A stretch of DNA of 64,000 nucleotides from Spongiibacter thalassae (GCF_012272835.1 NZ_JAAWWK010000001.1:558001-622000); one strand, 5' to 3'; counted from the first letter of the stretch, positions 34,571-44,143 are shown. Notes: generated from the sequence alone by a model not told the origin. Program-made: numbers and translations.

Positions 34571-35175
34571 GGCGCTTTGCCTTGCTGCCACGCGGCCCAG
34601 GCGTGATCGTTGTCGAATAATTGCTCACTCAATATAGCGCAGACCATGACGGCGGCGAGGCAGTAACAGCCGCTGAGGATGGTGACGTCGCCGTCGCCCA
34701 TCATCTTTACGTAGGCCACCAGAATGCCGATGGCATAGACCTCCAGCATACTCCAGTGTTTGGCGGTATTGGCGATTTTCAGCAGGCTTGGGTAATAGGC
34801 TGGAAAGCGACTCAGCTGTACACAGCAGGCAATGCTGAAACAGACCAGTAGCTGTACCAACGGGGCCAGCAGGGAACAGACCATGACGGTGACGGCCAGC
34901 AGGGGAAAGCCCTGTTGCCACAGGTCTGCGATACCCTCCCAGACGCTGTTGTTATCGCTTTGGCCGGCGAGGGTAAAGCGCATCAGCGGTAGTGTAACTG
35001 CGGGGAAAAACAGAATCAGTCCCGCCAGAGCGGTGCTGGCCAGCGCCGGAAAACTACCCCGACCACTGCCGAGGGAGGCGTTGCAGCGGGGGCAGTAACG
35101 CTGTCGCCGGGAGCTGCCCGCTGGAAGACTGAGCAGCAGGTCGCAATCCGGGCAGGCGCAGTTCAGGGGATGCAT
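34567..35175 (-). CDS. PqiA/LetA-like membrane protein, first half-protein
   Basis: 202 residues from ATG 35175 (GTG 35178 is one codon upstream). The zinc-ribbon pairs CACPDC and CPRCN occupy the first 35 residues. Four membrane helices follow (about 47-70, 95-125, 137-160 and 165-188). The segment LLAPLVQLLVCFSIACCVQLSRFPAYYPSLLKI matches the PqiA core, with W-x-M-L-E-V-Y (WSMLEVYAIGILVAYVKM) mirrored as WSMLDLFMISILVSVVGL in the other half, so the two genes are ancient duplicates. It starts 9 bp after the cardiolipin synthase stop. Confidence 0.9.
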   Translation of the reverse strand: MHPLNCACPDCDLLLSLPAGSSRRQRYCPRCNASLGSGRGSFPALASTALAGLILFFPAVTLPLMRFTLAGQSDNNSVWEGIADLWQQGFPLLAVTVMVCSLLAPLVQLLVCFSIACCVQLSRFPAYYPSLLKIANTAKHWSMLEVYAIGILVAYVKMMGDGDVTILSGCYCLAAVMVCAILSEQLFDNDHAWAAWQQGKAP

Positions 35176-35184
35176 CACAGAGGG

Positions 35185-36657
35185 TTATTGCAGCGGGGCA
35201 AACAGATAGGCGCAGCGACTGAGCAGTCGCCGTCCCAGCCCCCATTTGGCGACATCGACGGGGAGCAGTTGGCGGCAGTGGGCGAAGTCGCCTTCAAGCA
35301 TACGGGCAATTTCCTGATTGCATTGCTGGCCGTGAATGACGGCGCAGATTTCAAAGTTAAGACGCAGTGAGCGGTTGTCGAGATTGGCGGTGCCCACCGC
35401 AGAGATATCATCATCTACCAGTAGCACTTTCTGATGCAAGAAGCCTCGTTGGTAGTAATAAAACTGTACGCCGTGGGGCAGGCTTTCCTTGATGGCGGTG
35501 TAGGAGGAGAGCTTGATGATCTGTTTGTCTACCAGCTCAGGCAGCATGATGCGGACATCAACCCCGCGCAGGGCGGCCAGTTGCAGGGCCTGCACTATCG
35601 GCGGGTCGGGCACAAAGTAGGGGCTGACGATCCACAATCTATGGCGTGCCTGGTGGATAAGGGTTTGAAAGTAGAGGGCACAGGTTTCGACACTGTCGGC
35701 GGGGCCGCTGCTCATAATCGCGATGTCCTGGGTGTTCTCGGCGGCGGCCACGGCGTTCCAGTTCAACGTGAGCACCTGCTCGCGGGCCCAGTACCAGTCT
35801 TCGGCAAAGGCGAGCTGCACCGCCTGCACCGCTGGGCCGTTAATGGCAAGGCCGGTGTCGCGCCAGGGGCTCAAACGGCGGTGGCGGTGGCGGTATTCGT
35901 CGCCGATATTCATGCCGCCGATGACGCAGTAGTGGCCGTCACAGACGACAATTTTGCGGTGGTTGCGAAAGTTAAGTTGCAGGCGATTACCCAGTCCCTT
36001 GGTGCTGTTAAAGGGGTGGATTTCAACGCCGGCCTGGCGCAGGTTCTGGATGTAGGCCCGTGACAGCTTGAGGCTGCCTATTTCGTCGTAGAGAAAGTGT
36101 ACAGCGACACCCTGACGGCATTTTTCGATCAAAAGCTGGGCAAGGGTGCGGCCGATTTCGTCGTCGCGGACAATGTAGAACTCCAGCAGGACGTAATGCC
36201 GGGCGCGGCGGATGTGATCGAAGATGTCGCTGAAAGCGGCGTCGCCGTCAATCAACAGACGTGCCTGGTTGCCCCGGGAAAAGGGGAGGGTACACAGACT
36301 GTTCAGGCTGTTGAGCAGTTTCTCGTTGCTCTGTGCGGAGAGTTGGTGGGCGCGGTAGTTGTTTTCAAAGGAGGTAATCAGCTGATCGATTTCACGGGTG
36401 CTGCCGCCCTTGGCGATGGCGTAACCGCGGAATTTGCGCCGGCCAAAAATCCAATACAGGGGGACGAACAGCGGCGGCACCGTGATGAGCACAATCGCCC
36501 AGGCTACTGCGCCCTGGGCGGTGCGGGTTTTCATTATAGCTTCGAGAGCCGACAGTATGCCCAGGGTGGCAAACAGCAGGGCCAAGGCTGGCGCGATAAT
36601 CTGTGCATGTCGCGCCAGCCACGTGATGATGTCGTTTGACAGGGCCAGGATATCCAT
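35185..36657 (-). CDS. cls: Cardiolipin synthase (phospholipase D family)
   Basis: 490 residues, close to E. coli ClsA. Two N-terminal membrane helices (about 15-35 and 45-68) with the PLDc_N signature WAIVLITVPPLFVPLYWIFG are followed by two HKD motifs: HRKIVVCDGHYCVIGGMNIGDEY near 230 and HQKVLLVDDDISAVGTANLDNRS near 405. It condenses two phosphatidylglycerols (or PG plus PE) to cardiolipin at the inner membrane. It is the first gene of a minus-strand unit continuing into the two LetA halves and the MCE protein, with gaps of 9 bp or less, which ties cardiolipin supply to envelope lipid traffic. Confidence 0.95.
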   Translation of the reverse strand: MDILALSNDIITWLARHAQIIAPALALLFATLGILSALEAIMKTRTAQGAVAWAIVLITVPPLFVPLYWIFGRRKFRGYAIAKGGSTREIDQLITSFENNYRAHQLSAQSNEKLLNSLNSLCTLPFSRGNQARLLIDGDAAFSDIFDHIRRARHYVLLEFYIVRDDEIGRTLAQLLIEKCRQGVAVHFLYDEIGSLKLSRAYIQNLRQAGVEIHPFNSTKGLGNRLQLNFRNHRKIVVCDGHYCVIGGMNIGDEYRHRHRRLSPWRDTGLAINGPAVQAVQLAFAEDWYWAREQVLTLNWNAVAAAENTQDIAIMSSGPADSVETCALYFQTLIHQARHRLWIVSPYFVPDPPIVQALQLAALRGVDVRIMLPELVDKQIIKLSSYTAIKESLPHGVQFYYYQRGFLHQKVLLVDDDISAVGTANLDNRSLRLNFEICAVIHGQQCNQEIARMLEGDFAHCRQLLPVDVAKWGLGRRLLSRCAYLFAPLQ

Positions 36658-36818
36658 CGCGTTGTTATACCCGGTGTTGTTGTTTTTGTGTAGGTGACGG
36701 TTTTACTACCACGGCGTTTGTCACCCGCTCAGACGATGCCGGAGGCATAGTGCGCGGTGCTACATTCTCGCTACAGACGTCATTCGTCAACGCGTCGATA
36801 CAAACCAGAGTACAGCTT

Positions 36819-37277
36819 ATGACCAGAGTTTTTTCCTCTCCCGCCGAACTTTTGACCGCCGTTGGCGAACACCTCGGCAACAGCGACTGGCTGGAGGTCG
36901 ATCAGACCCGGATCAATCAGTTCGCCGATGCCACCGGTGACCACCAGTGGATTCACGTCGATCCGGTGCGCTCGGCAAACGGGCCCTTTGGCACCTGCGT
37001 TGCCCACGGCTATCTGACACTGTCTCTGGTCAATCTGTTCCTTCCACAGATTATTGATGTGCAGGGTATTTCGATGGGGGTAAACGTCGGCTGTGATCGA
37101 ATCCGCTTTCCTGCGCCGGTGCCCGTAGGGTCGCGGCTGCGGGGCAGTGGTGAATTGCTGTCGGCGGAAAAGCTGAAAGGTGGCGTGCAGTCTGTGGTGC
37201 GTGTGACCGTCGAGATTGAGGGGGGTGATCGCCCCGCCTGTGTGGTGGACACCATCAGCCGTTATTTCCCGGAATAG
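36819..37277 (+). CDS. MaoC-like hotdog-fold dehydratase
   Basis: 152 residues from ATG 36819 (MTRVFSSPAELLTAVGEHL); the open frame runs upstream but lacks family sequence. The R-specific enoyl hydratase pattern is clear: FADATGDHQWIHVDPVRSANGPFGTCVAHGYLTLSL at about 38-73, containing the catalytic Asp/His (D-x4-H...) and the hotdog helix. It should hydrate a trans-2-enoyl-CoA or dehydrate a 3R-hydroxyacyl-CoA. NodN-like members of unclear substrate share this sequence. It stands alone, divergent from cls. Confidence 0.9.
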   Translation: MTRVFSSPAELLTAVGEHLGNSDWLEVDQTRINQFADATGDHQWIHVDPVRSANGPFGTCVAHGYLTLSLVNLFLPQIIDVQGISMGVNVGCDRIRFPAPVPVGSRLRGSGELLSAEKLKGGVQSVVRVTVEIEGGDRPACVVDTISRYFPE

Positions 37278-37434
37278 CGCGCCGCCCCGGCGATAATAGC
37301 CAAGACTGATGATGGCCTTGGTGTTCATAAGTATACCGTCTAAAGCTTTACGGGGTGATATGACACTTTTGTGTTATTATTTCCCTGTCTGACAGTATAA
37401 ATATGGATATTTATCGATGACCGAGGAGTGGCGG

Positions 37435-37731
37435 ATGGACCTGACCCACTGTGATGTAATGATTGATGGTCAGGAATTGTTACACCGGGTGCCTATTTAC
37501 CTGACGGAAGGTGGGGTAGACGGCGGCTGGCGTGGTTGCCTGCATCTTCGTCGTGGTGACAGCCTTCCCGCCGACAGTACACTCTGTCATCTTCGACTTA
37601 CTGATGGTCGTGATGTTGATGTCTGCATCCGCAAAACCGTGTCCACCGATAATGCGCGCTATGTTGAAGCCTTGTTCGATGTACTCGGTCCTCTCTCCCG
37701 GGGCAAGCCCCCTGTTGATCTGGTGGGTTGA
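37435..37731 (+). CDS. Small hypothetical protein
   Basis: 98 residues from ATG 37435, which has a perfect GAGGAG six bases upstream; the ATG at 37417 lacks a ribosome site. Composition and coding bias look real: MDLTHCDVMIDGQELLHRVPIYLTEGG... with alternating hydrophobics suggesting a small all-beta domain, perhaps PilZ-like (RGCLHLRRGDSLPADSTLCHL), but the RxxxR and DxSxxG signatures are absent, so no family is claimed. A TATAAAT -10-like box is at 37396-37402, and CTGTCTGACAG (37386-37396) is a short palindrome beside it. Confidence 0.65.
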   Translation: MDLTHCDVMIDGQELLHRVPIYLTEGGVDGGWRGCLHLRRGDSLPADSTLCHLRLTDGRDVDVCIRKTVSTDNARYVEALFDVLGPLSRGKPPVDLVG

Positions 37732-37867
37732 GCTTTCTCACTTTCTGCTCGATGAAAACCCTTAGCCTTCGTTGTTGTCTGTACTTCATCATCGGTATTG
37801 GGCTTTTGCGGCCCGATCGTCGCGCGTCTGTCGTCGCGGCATTCGCTGCTATTTAACGGGAGTCAGT

Positions 37868-38485
37868 ATGTACCGGGGGGAGCGGTTTAACGGTTTCAGT
37901 CATTTGGCGGGTGTAATTGCCGCGGTCGTTGGCGCGGTGCTGTTAACCTTGCAGGTATGGCCCCAGGGAGATCCCTGGGTGCGCTTCAGTGTGCTGGTGT
38001 ATGGGCTGAGTTTGATGGCGCTGTACAGTTTTTCCACCCTGTACCACAGCAGTCGCGGCCCGGTAAAAGCCCTGTTTCGTCAACTCGACCACCTGGCGAT
38101 ATACCTGCTGATCGCCGGTACATACTCTCCCTTTTTGATGAAAAGTTTGCGCCATGGCGACGGCCCCTGGATGTTTGTCCTGATCTGGGCGCTGGCGGCA
38201 GTGGGTATGGTGCTGGAAATGGTACCGAAGGCAAATCGCCGGCTGTGGGCGATTCTGATTTACCTGCTGATGGGTTGGGTGTCGTTACTGGTTATTCGGC
38301 CACTGGCGGAGGCGTTGCCGCCAGAGGGCCTGCAGCTGTTGCTCGGCGGTGGGCTGGCCTATACCGGCGGCGTGGTATTTTACGTGTTCGATAAAAAGGT
38401 TCGCCACTTCCACGGAATCTGGCACCTGTTTGTGCTGGCGGGCAGTGTCAGCCACTTTTTGTGTATCTACCTTTACGTGTTTTAA
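37868..38485 (+). CDS. Hemolysin III family (PAQR/YqfA-like) membrane protein
   Basis: 205 residues from ATG 37868, with GGGAG six bases upstream; the longer frame from 37772 has no ribosome site. Seven membrane helices are apparent. Family residues include ERFNGFSHLAG (N-terminal His), YSFSTLYHSS (Ser/His), LDHLAIYLLIAGTYSPF (Asp/His), and the C-terminal HGIWHLFVLAGSVSHF with the paired His residues that bind zinc in PAQR proteins. Inner membrane; proposed hydrolase-like activity is unproven in bacteria. Monocistronic. Confidence 0.93.
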   Translation: MYRGERFNGFSHLAGVIAAVVGAVLLTLQVWPQGDPWVRFSVLVYGLSLMALYSFSTLYHSSRGPVKALFRQLDHLAIYLLIAGTYSPFLMKSLRHGDGPWMFVLIWALAAVGMVLEMVPKANRRLWAILIYLLMGWVSLLVIRPLAEALPPEGLQLLLGGGLAYTGGVVFYVFDKKVRHFHGIWHLFVLAGSVSHFLCIYLYVF

Positions 38486-38639
38486 CGGTGCATGCTGAGC
38501 ATAAATACCGGTTTGTTGCCATATTTAGCCGCGCAATTTGTGGCTTATTAGCGTATAATTTGGCCCCCGCCGGTATTGTGTTCGTCTGACGCCGAATTTA
38601 GCCGCGCGTCACCCTCGACCACCAGATCAGGCTCATTGT

Positions 38640-40451
38640 ATGACGAATTCTGTACCCGCTGACGCGGATCTTCCTACTTTTAACGAACTTGGCCTCGCCC
38701 CGGCAGTAGAAACTGCTGTGTCGGAGCTGGGTTACGAACGTCCCTCGGCCATCCAGGCCGCGACTATTCCGCTGCTGCTGCAAGGCCGCGATGTCCTCGG
38801 TCAGGCACAGACCGGTACTGGTAAAACGGCGGCTTTCGCATTGCCGCTGCTGTCTCTGCTTGACACTTCCAGTCGCCAGACTCAGGCCCTTGTGCTGGCG
38901 CCGACCCGGGAGCTGGCGATTCAGGTCGCCGAAGCGATCCAAAGCTACGCCAAACATATCGGCGGCCTCAAGGTGATGTCCATCTACGGTGGCCAGGGCT
39001 ACCGCGAACAGCTGGATGGGCTGAAACGGGGGGTGCAGGTTGTTGTAGGGACTCCGGGTCGAGTGATGGATCATATTCGCCGTGGCACGCTGAAACTCGA
39101 GGGTCTCAAGCACCTGGTGTTGGACGAAGCCGATGAAATGTTGCGCATGGGCTTTATCGACGACGTTGAGTGGATTCTTGCCCAGACCCCGTCAACCCGC
39201 CAGATCGCACTGTTTTCGGCGACAATGCCGGCCCCTGTTCGACGTATCGCGAATACCTACCTGAACGACCCGGAACACGTCACCATCAAGACCAAAACCA
39301 CGACGGCGGTGAGTATTCGCCAGCGTTTCTGGTTGGCCCGTGGGGCGAGCAAATTCGATGCCCTGTGCCGGATTCTCGAGGCCGAACCCTACGATGGCAT
39401 GATTGTTTTCGTGCGCACCAAACTGGCCAGTAACGAATTGGCAGAAAAGCTCCAGGCCCGTGGCTTTGCCGCGGCTGAGCTGCACGGCGACATCGCCCAG
39501 GCCCAGCGTGAACGCACAGTGGAACTGTTGAAATCCTCTCGTCTGGATATTCTGGTAGCCACCGATGTTGTGGCACGGGGACTGGATGTCGACCGCATCA
39601 GTCACGTGATTAACTACGATATCCCCTACGACACCGAGGCCTATGTCCACCGCATTGGCCGCACCGGCCGCGCCGGTCGCAGCGGTGATGCGATCCTGTT
39701 TGTAGCGCCCCGTGAACGCCGTATGCTGCAGGCGATTGAACGCGCGACTCGCCAGGGCATCGAAGAAATGGCCTTGCCTGGCACTGCCGAAATCAACGAA
39801 TTGCGTACCAAACGGTTTCTGGAAAAATTCCAGGCCAGTCTCGACGCGGGACGGGAGCGCGAGCTTTACCGGGACTTGCTCGAAGGTTATTGCAGCAAAC
39901 ACGAAATCGACTTGCTGGATGCCGCCGCTGCCCTGGCGCGTCTGGCCCAGGGTGACAAGGACCTGCACCTGACCAAAGAGCTATCGGCAACGAAAATTTC
40001 GCCGGCTCGCCGCGAGCCGAGCGAGCGTAAAGACAGCCGTGATGGTGCCCGACGACCTCCTCGCGGAGCTGGCCCAGAGGGTGGTATGGAACGCTTCCGG
40101 GTCGAAGTGGGGCGCAAACACGGCGTCGGTGTGGGCAATATTGTCGGTGCCATTGCCAATGAAGGCGGTATCGACAGCGAGAGTATCGGCCGCATTCAGC
40201 TGTTCGACGACTTCAGTACCGTCGACCTGCCAGCACAAATGCCCGACGAGGTGGTAAAAGCCCTGCAAGCGCCACGTGTGGCTGGGCAAATGCTGAATAT
40301 GAGCCGATTCAGTGGCGAACTTCCGGAAATTCCCCGTCGCAAGCCGCGCAAAACTGCTGGAGACGAAAAAAAACGACACCGCAAAGGCGATAAGGATAAG
40401 TTGGTCAGTAAGCGGAAGATAACCAAGACATCGTCGCCTAAAACCTCCTGA
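38640..40451 (+). CDS. deaD: ATP-dependent RNA helicase DeaD/CsdA (DEAD-box)
   Basis: 603 residues. N-terminal Q motif and helicase motifs: AQTGTGKTAAF (I), PTRELAIQV (Ia), TPGRVMDH (Ib), VLDEADEML (II), FSATMP (III), then IVFVRTK (IV), ATDVVARGLDV (V) and HRIGRTGRAGRSG (VI). The C-terminus carries the DbpA-type RNA-binding domain (about 480-555, RFRVEVGRKHGVGVGNIVGAIANEGG) and a Lys/Arg-rich tail. It unwinds RNA in ribosome assembly, mRNA decay and cold adaptation. About 150 bp of leader precedes it. DEAD-box cold-shock genes often have regulated leaders, but nothing specific was recognised. Confidence 0.96.
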   Translation: MTNSVPADADLPTFNELGLAPAVETAVSELGYERPSAIQAATIPLLLQGRDVLGQAQTGTGKTAAFALPLLSLLDTSSRQTQALVLAPTRELAIQVAEAIQSYAKHIGGLKVMSIYGGQGYREQLDGLKRGVQVVVGTPGRVMDHIRRGTLKLEGLKHLVLDEADEMLRMGFIDDVEWILAQTPSTRQIALFSATMPAPVRRIANTYLNDPEHVTIKTKTTTAVSIRQRFWLARGASKFDALCRILEAEPYDGMIVFVRTKLASNELAEKLQARGFAAAELHGDIAQAQRERTVELLKSSRLDILVATDVVARGLDVDRISHVINYDIPYDTEAYVHRIGRTGRAGRSGDAILFVAPRERRMLQAIERATRQGIEEMALPGTAEINELRTKRFLEKFQASLDAGRERELYRDLLEGYCSKHEIDLLDAAAALARLAQGDKDLHLTKELSATKISPARREPSERKDSRDGARRPPRGAGPEGGMERFRVEVGRKHGVGVGNIVGAIANEGGIDSESIGRIQLFDDFSTVDLPAQMPDEVVKALQAPRVAGQMLNMSRFSGELPEIPRRKPRKTAGDEKKRHRKGDKDKLVSKRKITKTSSPKTS

Positions 40452-40746
40452 TAACGACACCTGTGGCTGTTCGCGGGGGCTTCCGGCAATGCTGCGGAGC
40501 CTCTGGGTGCGGCCTGCTGGCGTTTTTCCCGCGGATGCTGTTCTCAAATTTGCGTAAAAGGGCGGCGAATCCCGTGTCTTCTCGCCGCTAATTCGGTCTG
40601 AACACGATAATATTGCGTATACTGAAGCAGGACGGTGAGCGCCCTTGGCCGACCGGAATAGGGGTGTCGATCAACAAACAGCCGTTCTCCAGGGTTTGGC
40701 ATAGCCAGGGATCCCTGCAAGTAAAGGTGTTGGCAACAGGAGTGTT

Positions 40747-43023
40747 GTGGTAATGGCGACCAGATCGCTACGTAGTCAGATCATCGGATTTCTGTGCGCC
40801 AGTTATACCCTCGCAATTGTCGCGGCATTTTTGCTTTTTCTCGCATTACATACCTCTCTTCTTCGAGAGCAGGGTGAGCTGCGCCTGAATTTGGCCAGCG
40901 CGCTCCTGACCGCAGAGCTGGAAGACAGGGAAGAAGCGTTGCAACAGCTGTTGCAGCGCTTCGCCAGCGATGCGCCATTAGCGCGGAGCGTCCTCTCTGA
41001 CAGCCCCAATGCACCAGCGCTACTCAGGCAGTGGCAGGGCCTCCACGCTCCGCAGCTCGAAATTTCATTGCATGGTGGCCAAGGGGTACTAATCGCCTCC
41101 GCCAAGCACGATTGGTTAAATCAACGTTTGTTGGCCGCGCGCTCTCTGGTAAGTACTTCTGCGGCCAGTCATTTTCTGGCGGCTCCCTCTGGTCAGGTAT
41201 ATCAGGTGGCGGTGGCGCCGATTGGTGAGGATGGTGTCACTCGGTTATTGATGGCCTGGCGGGTAAAGGGGGAAGACTTTGCCGGATTGGCAGCGGAGCA
41301 CAGGGTGGAAGTCAGTGTCTCGTCAACACCGGACGTTGCCGAGCCGGAAAATTCGGTACTGCTGGGTCGATATGCGCAAAAACGGCCCTTGGGCATTTCA
41401 GTCGCGGGCGAAAAACAACCTCATTTAGTCTTGATGACGCTAGGCGATTCAACCCTGGGTAACGCCATTTTGGGCTTCTTTTGCCTGTTGGTATTTGGCT
41501 GGGCGGCGCTGGTTGCCGTTGCCGGATGGCTGGCCGTGGCGCAAATAGATGCCTTTGACAAACTCGCCCAGTGGACCCAGTCGATGGCGGAGGGCAAATG
41601 GGTCAGGGCATCTCGTTTGCGCAGCCCGCATCTCGAGTTTTTGGGGCTGGTGTACGCTTTGGACTCGATGCAGGATCGCATTCAGCGCCTGATCAGAAAA
41701 ATTCAGTATCAGGCGACCCACGACATTCTCACCGGTTTGCGTAATCAGGACGAATTGCGCCGCATTGCCGATCGTCGTATTGCCTCCCAAGGTGGTGATC
41801 CCTTCCACCTTGTTGGGATTAATATCGGCAATTTCCGTGAAATTAACGACGTTTTTGGTCCCGAAGTAGCGGAAAGCTGTCTTGTTAATATCGCCCGTTT
41901 TCTAGAGCAGGAAGAGTACACTGCGGCGCGATTCTACCGCGGCGGCATTGTGGTGCTACGTGAGGGCGAGGCCGACGAGGTGGCCGCGGTGGTGTTGGCC
42001 AAACGCCTGACGCGTCATCACGGAGTGACCAAATTCAATATTGAGCTGGATGTGTGCACCAGTATTGTGGCCTACCCGGACGATGGTGAGGACGCCGAGA
42101 TCCTGATGCGACGCCTGGAAATTGGCCTGGACACTGCGCGCGAAGCGCCTTTCCACTTCCACCGCTATGACCGCGGCCTTGAAGAGCGCTATGTGAAGCG
42201 CATCAGCCTTGTCGAAGACTTGCGTATCGCCATGATCGACTGGGATGCGGGGCTGAGTATGTACTACCAGCCGAAGCTGAACCTGCGCACCGGTCAGGTG
42301 GAGAAAATGGAGGCATTGATTCGCTGGGAGCACCCGGTGCGCGGTGCAGTGTCTCCCGAGGAGTTTATTCCGCTGGCGGAGCAAGCGGGTTTGATCGGGG
42401 AGCTGAGCCGGTGGATTGTCGCCCAGGTGGCTGCCCAGCTCGCCGCCTGGCGGCAGCGGGACATTTATCTACAGGTAGCGGTTAACCTGTCTGCCCAGGA
42501 CATTATGCGTCCGGAAATGCTCACCTATATCGAGGAGCAGCGCGAGCGCTATGAGCTGCCGGCAGACTGTCTTACCTTTGAGATTATCGAAAGTGAGTTG
42601 ATGGAAAACCCCAGCGAGGCCGTGGTGTTGTTGCAACGCCTTCGGTCTTCGGGCTATGGCCTTGCCATTGATGATTTTGGCACGGGTTATTCGTCACTGT
42701 CGCAGCTGAAGAAAATGCCGGTTAACGAGGTCAAGATCGACTGCGAATTTGTCCGGGTATTGAGCAGCGATGAAGATGACCGCAAAATCGTTCGCTCGAC
42801 CCTGGCGCTGGCGAGCAGCTTCGGCCTCGACGTTACGGCGGAGGGTGTCGAGGATGAAGACAGCCTGTGTCTGCTGTCGAGCTGGGGCTGTGAATGGGCT
42901 CAGGGTTTCTATATTTCGCGGGGAATGCCGGGTCCGGCTGTGCGCGCGTGGTTGGAGCGTTTCCGCCGACGGGATATGAGTCGAGTCACCGAAGCGTTTG
43001 GTACCAAGCGGGTTAAAATATAG
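40747..43023 (+). CDS. Membrane-bound degenerate-GGDEF/EAL protein (c-di-GMP phosphodiesterase)
   Basis: 758 residues. The start is GTG 40747 or ATG 40753; AGGAG is at 40738-40742. A first membrane helix (about 13-35), a periplasmic sensor domain (about 36-230), a second helix (about 238-262) with a HAMP-like LAQWTQSMAEGKW segment, a GGDEF-type domain (about 325-480) and an EAL domain (about 495-745) follow. The GGDEF loop reads YRGGIVVL, so cyclase activity is lost. The EAL domain keeps the active-site set: MEALIRWEHP, VNLSAQ, EIIESEL, IDDFGTGYSSLSQLKKMPVNEVKID and AEGVE. It should hydrolyse c-di-GMP in response to a periplasmic cue. Confidence 0.92.
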   Translation: MVMATRSLRSQIIGFLCASYTLAIVAAFLLFLALHTSLLREQGELRLNLASALLTAELEDREEALQQLLQRFASDAPLARSVLSDSPNAPALLRQWQGLHAPQLEISLHGGQGVLIASAKHDWLNQRLLAARSLVSTSAASHFLAAPSGQVYQVAVAPIGEDGVTRLLMAWRVKGEDFAGLAAEHRVEVSVSSTPDVAEPENSVLLGRYAQKRPLGISVAGEKQPHLVLMTLGDSTLGNAILGFFCLLVFGWAALVAVAGWLAVAQIDAFDKLAQWTQSMAEGKWVRASRLRSPHLEFLGLVYALDSMQDRIQRLIRKIQYQATHDILTGLRNQDELRRIADRRIASQGGDPFHLVGINIGNFREINDVFGPEVAESCLVNIARFLEQEEYTAARFYRGGIVVLREGEADEVAAVVLAKRLTRHHGVTKFNIELDVCTSIVAYPDDGEDAEILMRRLEIGLDTAREAPFHFHRYDRGLEERYVKRISLVEDLRIAMIDWDAGLSMYYQPKLNLRTGQVEKMEALIRWEHPVRGAVSPEEFIPLAEQAGLIGELSRWIVAQVAAQLAAWRQRDIYLQVAVNLSAQDIMRPEMLTYIEEQRERYELPADCLTFEIIESELMENPSEAVVLLQRLRSSGYGLAIDDFGTGYSSLSQLKKMPVNEVKIDCEFVRVLSSDEDDRKIVRSTLALASSFGLDVTAEGVEDEDSLCLLSSWGCEWAQGFYISRGMPGPAVRAWLERFRRRDMSRVTEAFGTKRVKI

Positions 43024-43075
43024 CTTTGGCAGGCTGTTCAGTATCGTTGACGAGGCTGCCGAGAAGAGGCAGGCC

Positions 43076-44143
43076 CTAAAACAGGCCCAGTTGTTGGCCG
43101 CTGCGAGTGGGCGGCTGGAATTGACTGCTGTCCAGTGAGGTTTGACGCCGAGCCGGAAGCTGATGCTTGCGTAGTGCCAGGGAAAAGCGCTGGCGGATGA
43201 GATCGGCGAAAATACCGTTTCCGCGCATACGGTGGCCATAGCGATTATCGTATAGCCGGCCGCCGCGCATGTCTTCCAGACGCTTGATAATATGTCCCGC
43301 CCGATCGGGGTAGTGCTGATACAGCCAATCAATGAACAGCGGCGCGACCTCATGGGGCAGGCGTAGCAGAATATAGCTGGCGGACTCCGCACCGGCATCA
43401 GCTACCGCTGCGACCAAATGCTCCAATTCTCGCTCGTTGAGCAGGGGAATCACCGGGGCGATCAATGCGGTCACCGGTATGCCCGCTTCGCTTAATCGTT
43501 TTATCACCTGCAACCTCATGGCTCCCGAGGCCGTTCGCGGCTCCAGACAACGCTTCAGCTCGTTATCCAGAGTGGTAACGCTGATCGCCACGTGCACAAG
43601 TCGAAGCCTGGCCATTTCGCTGAGAATGTCGATATCCCGCAGAATCAAGCTGCTTTTGGTAATCAGTGAAATCGGTTGTCGATAGGCCAGCGCAATACTC
43701 AGTAGCCGTCGAGTCATGCCGTACTGTTTTTCAAAAGGTTGGTAGGCGTCGGTATTCATGCCCAGAGCGATGGGCTCGCAGCGGTAGCCAGGGCGCTGTA
43801 GTTCCTGTTCGAACAGCTCATCGGCGTTGGTTTTCAGAGTGATTCGGGTTTCAAAATCGAGTCCTGGCGACAGGTCAAGATAGCTGTGGCTGGGTCTGGC
43901 GAAGCAATAAGTGCAGCCGTGCTCACAGCCGCGGTAGGGGTTCAGCGACAGGGAAAAGGGGACATCCGGCGAATTGTTGCGGCTGATAATGGATTTCGCC
44001 CGCTCGAAGCGGAGCTGGGTTCGAGGGTGTCTTGGCGAGCTGTTCCAATCATCGGCCACGCTGATCTGCGTGGCAAATCGACCCGCCATCGTGCTTGAGG
44101 TTCCCCGCCCCTTTATTGGCGGTGTTGTGTTTGACGGCTGCAT
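43076..44143 (-). CDS. PA0069-family radical SAM protein (SplB-like)
   Basis: 355 residues from ATG 44143; the frame extends only to a TTG at 44155. The radical SAM cluster CEHGCTYC lies near residue 76, inside NPYRGCEHGCTYCFARPSHSYL, which is characteristic of this family and similar to spore photoproduct lyase. Later elements KSSLILRDIDIL and VTALIAPVIPLLNE fit the TIM barrel. The substrate is unknown. The start lies 13 bases downstream of a near-perfect LexA box and has only a weak ribosome site, so expression should rise with DNA damage. This supports a role in DNA repair or the damage response, by inference. Confidence 0.92.
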   Translation of the reverse strand: MQPSNTTPPIKGRGTSSTMAGRFATQISVADDWNSSPRHPRTQLRFERAKSIISRNNSPDVPFSLSLNPYRGCEHGCTYCFARPSHSYLDLSPGLDFETRITLKTNADELFEQELQRPGYRCEPIALGMNTDAYQPFEKQYGMTRRLLSIALAYRQPISLITKSSLILRDIDILSEMARLRLVHVAISVTTLDNELKRCLEPRTASGAMRLQVIKRLSEAGIPVTALIAPVIPLLNERELEHLVAAVADAGAESASYILLRLPHEVAPLFIDWLYQHYPDRAGHIIKRLEDMRGGRLYDNRYGHRMRGNGIFADLIRQRFSLALRKHQLPARRQTSLDSSQFQPPTRSGQQLGLF

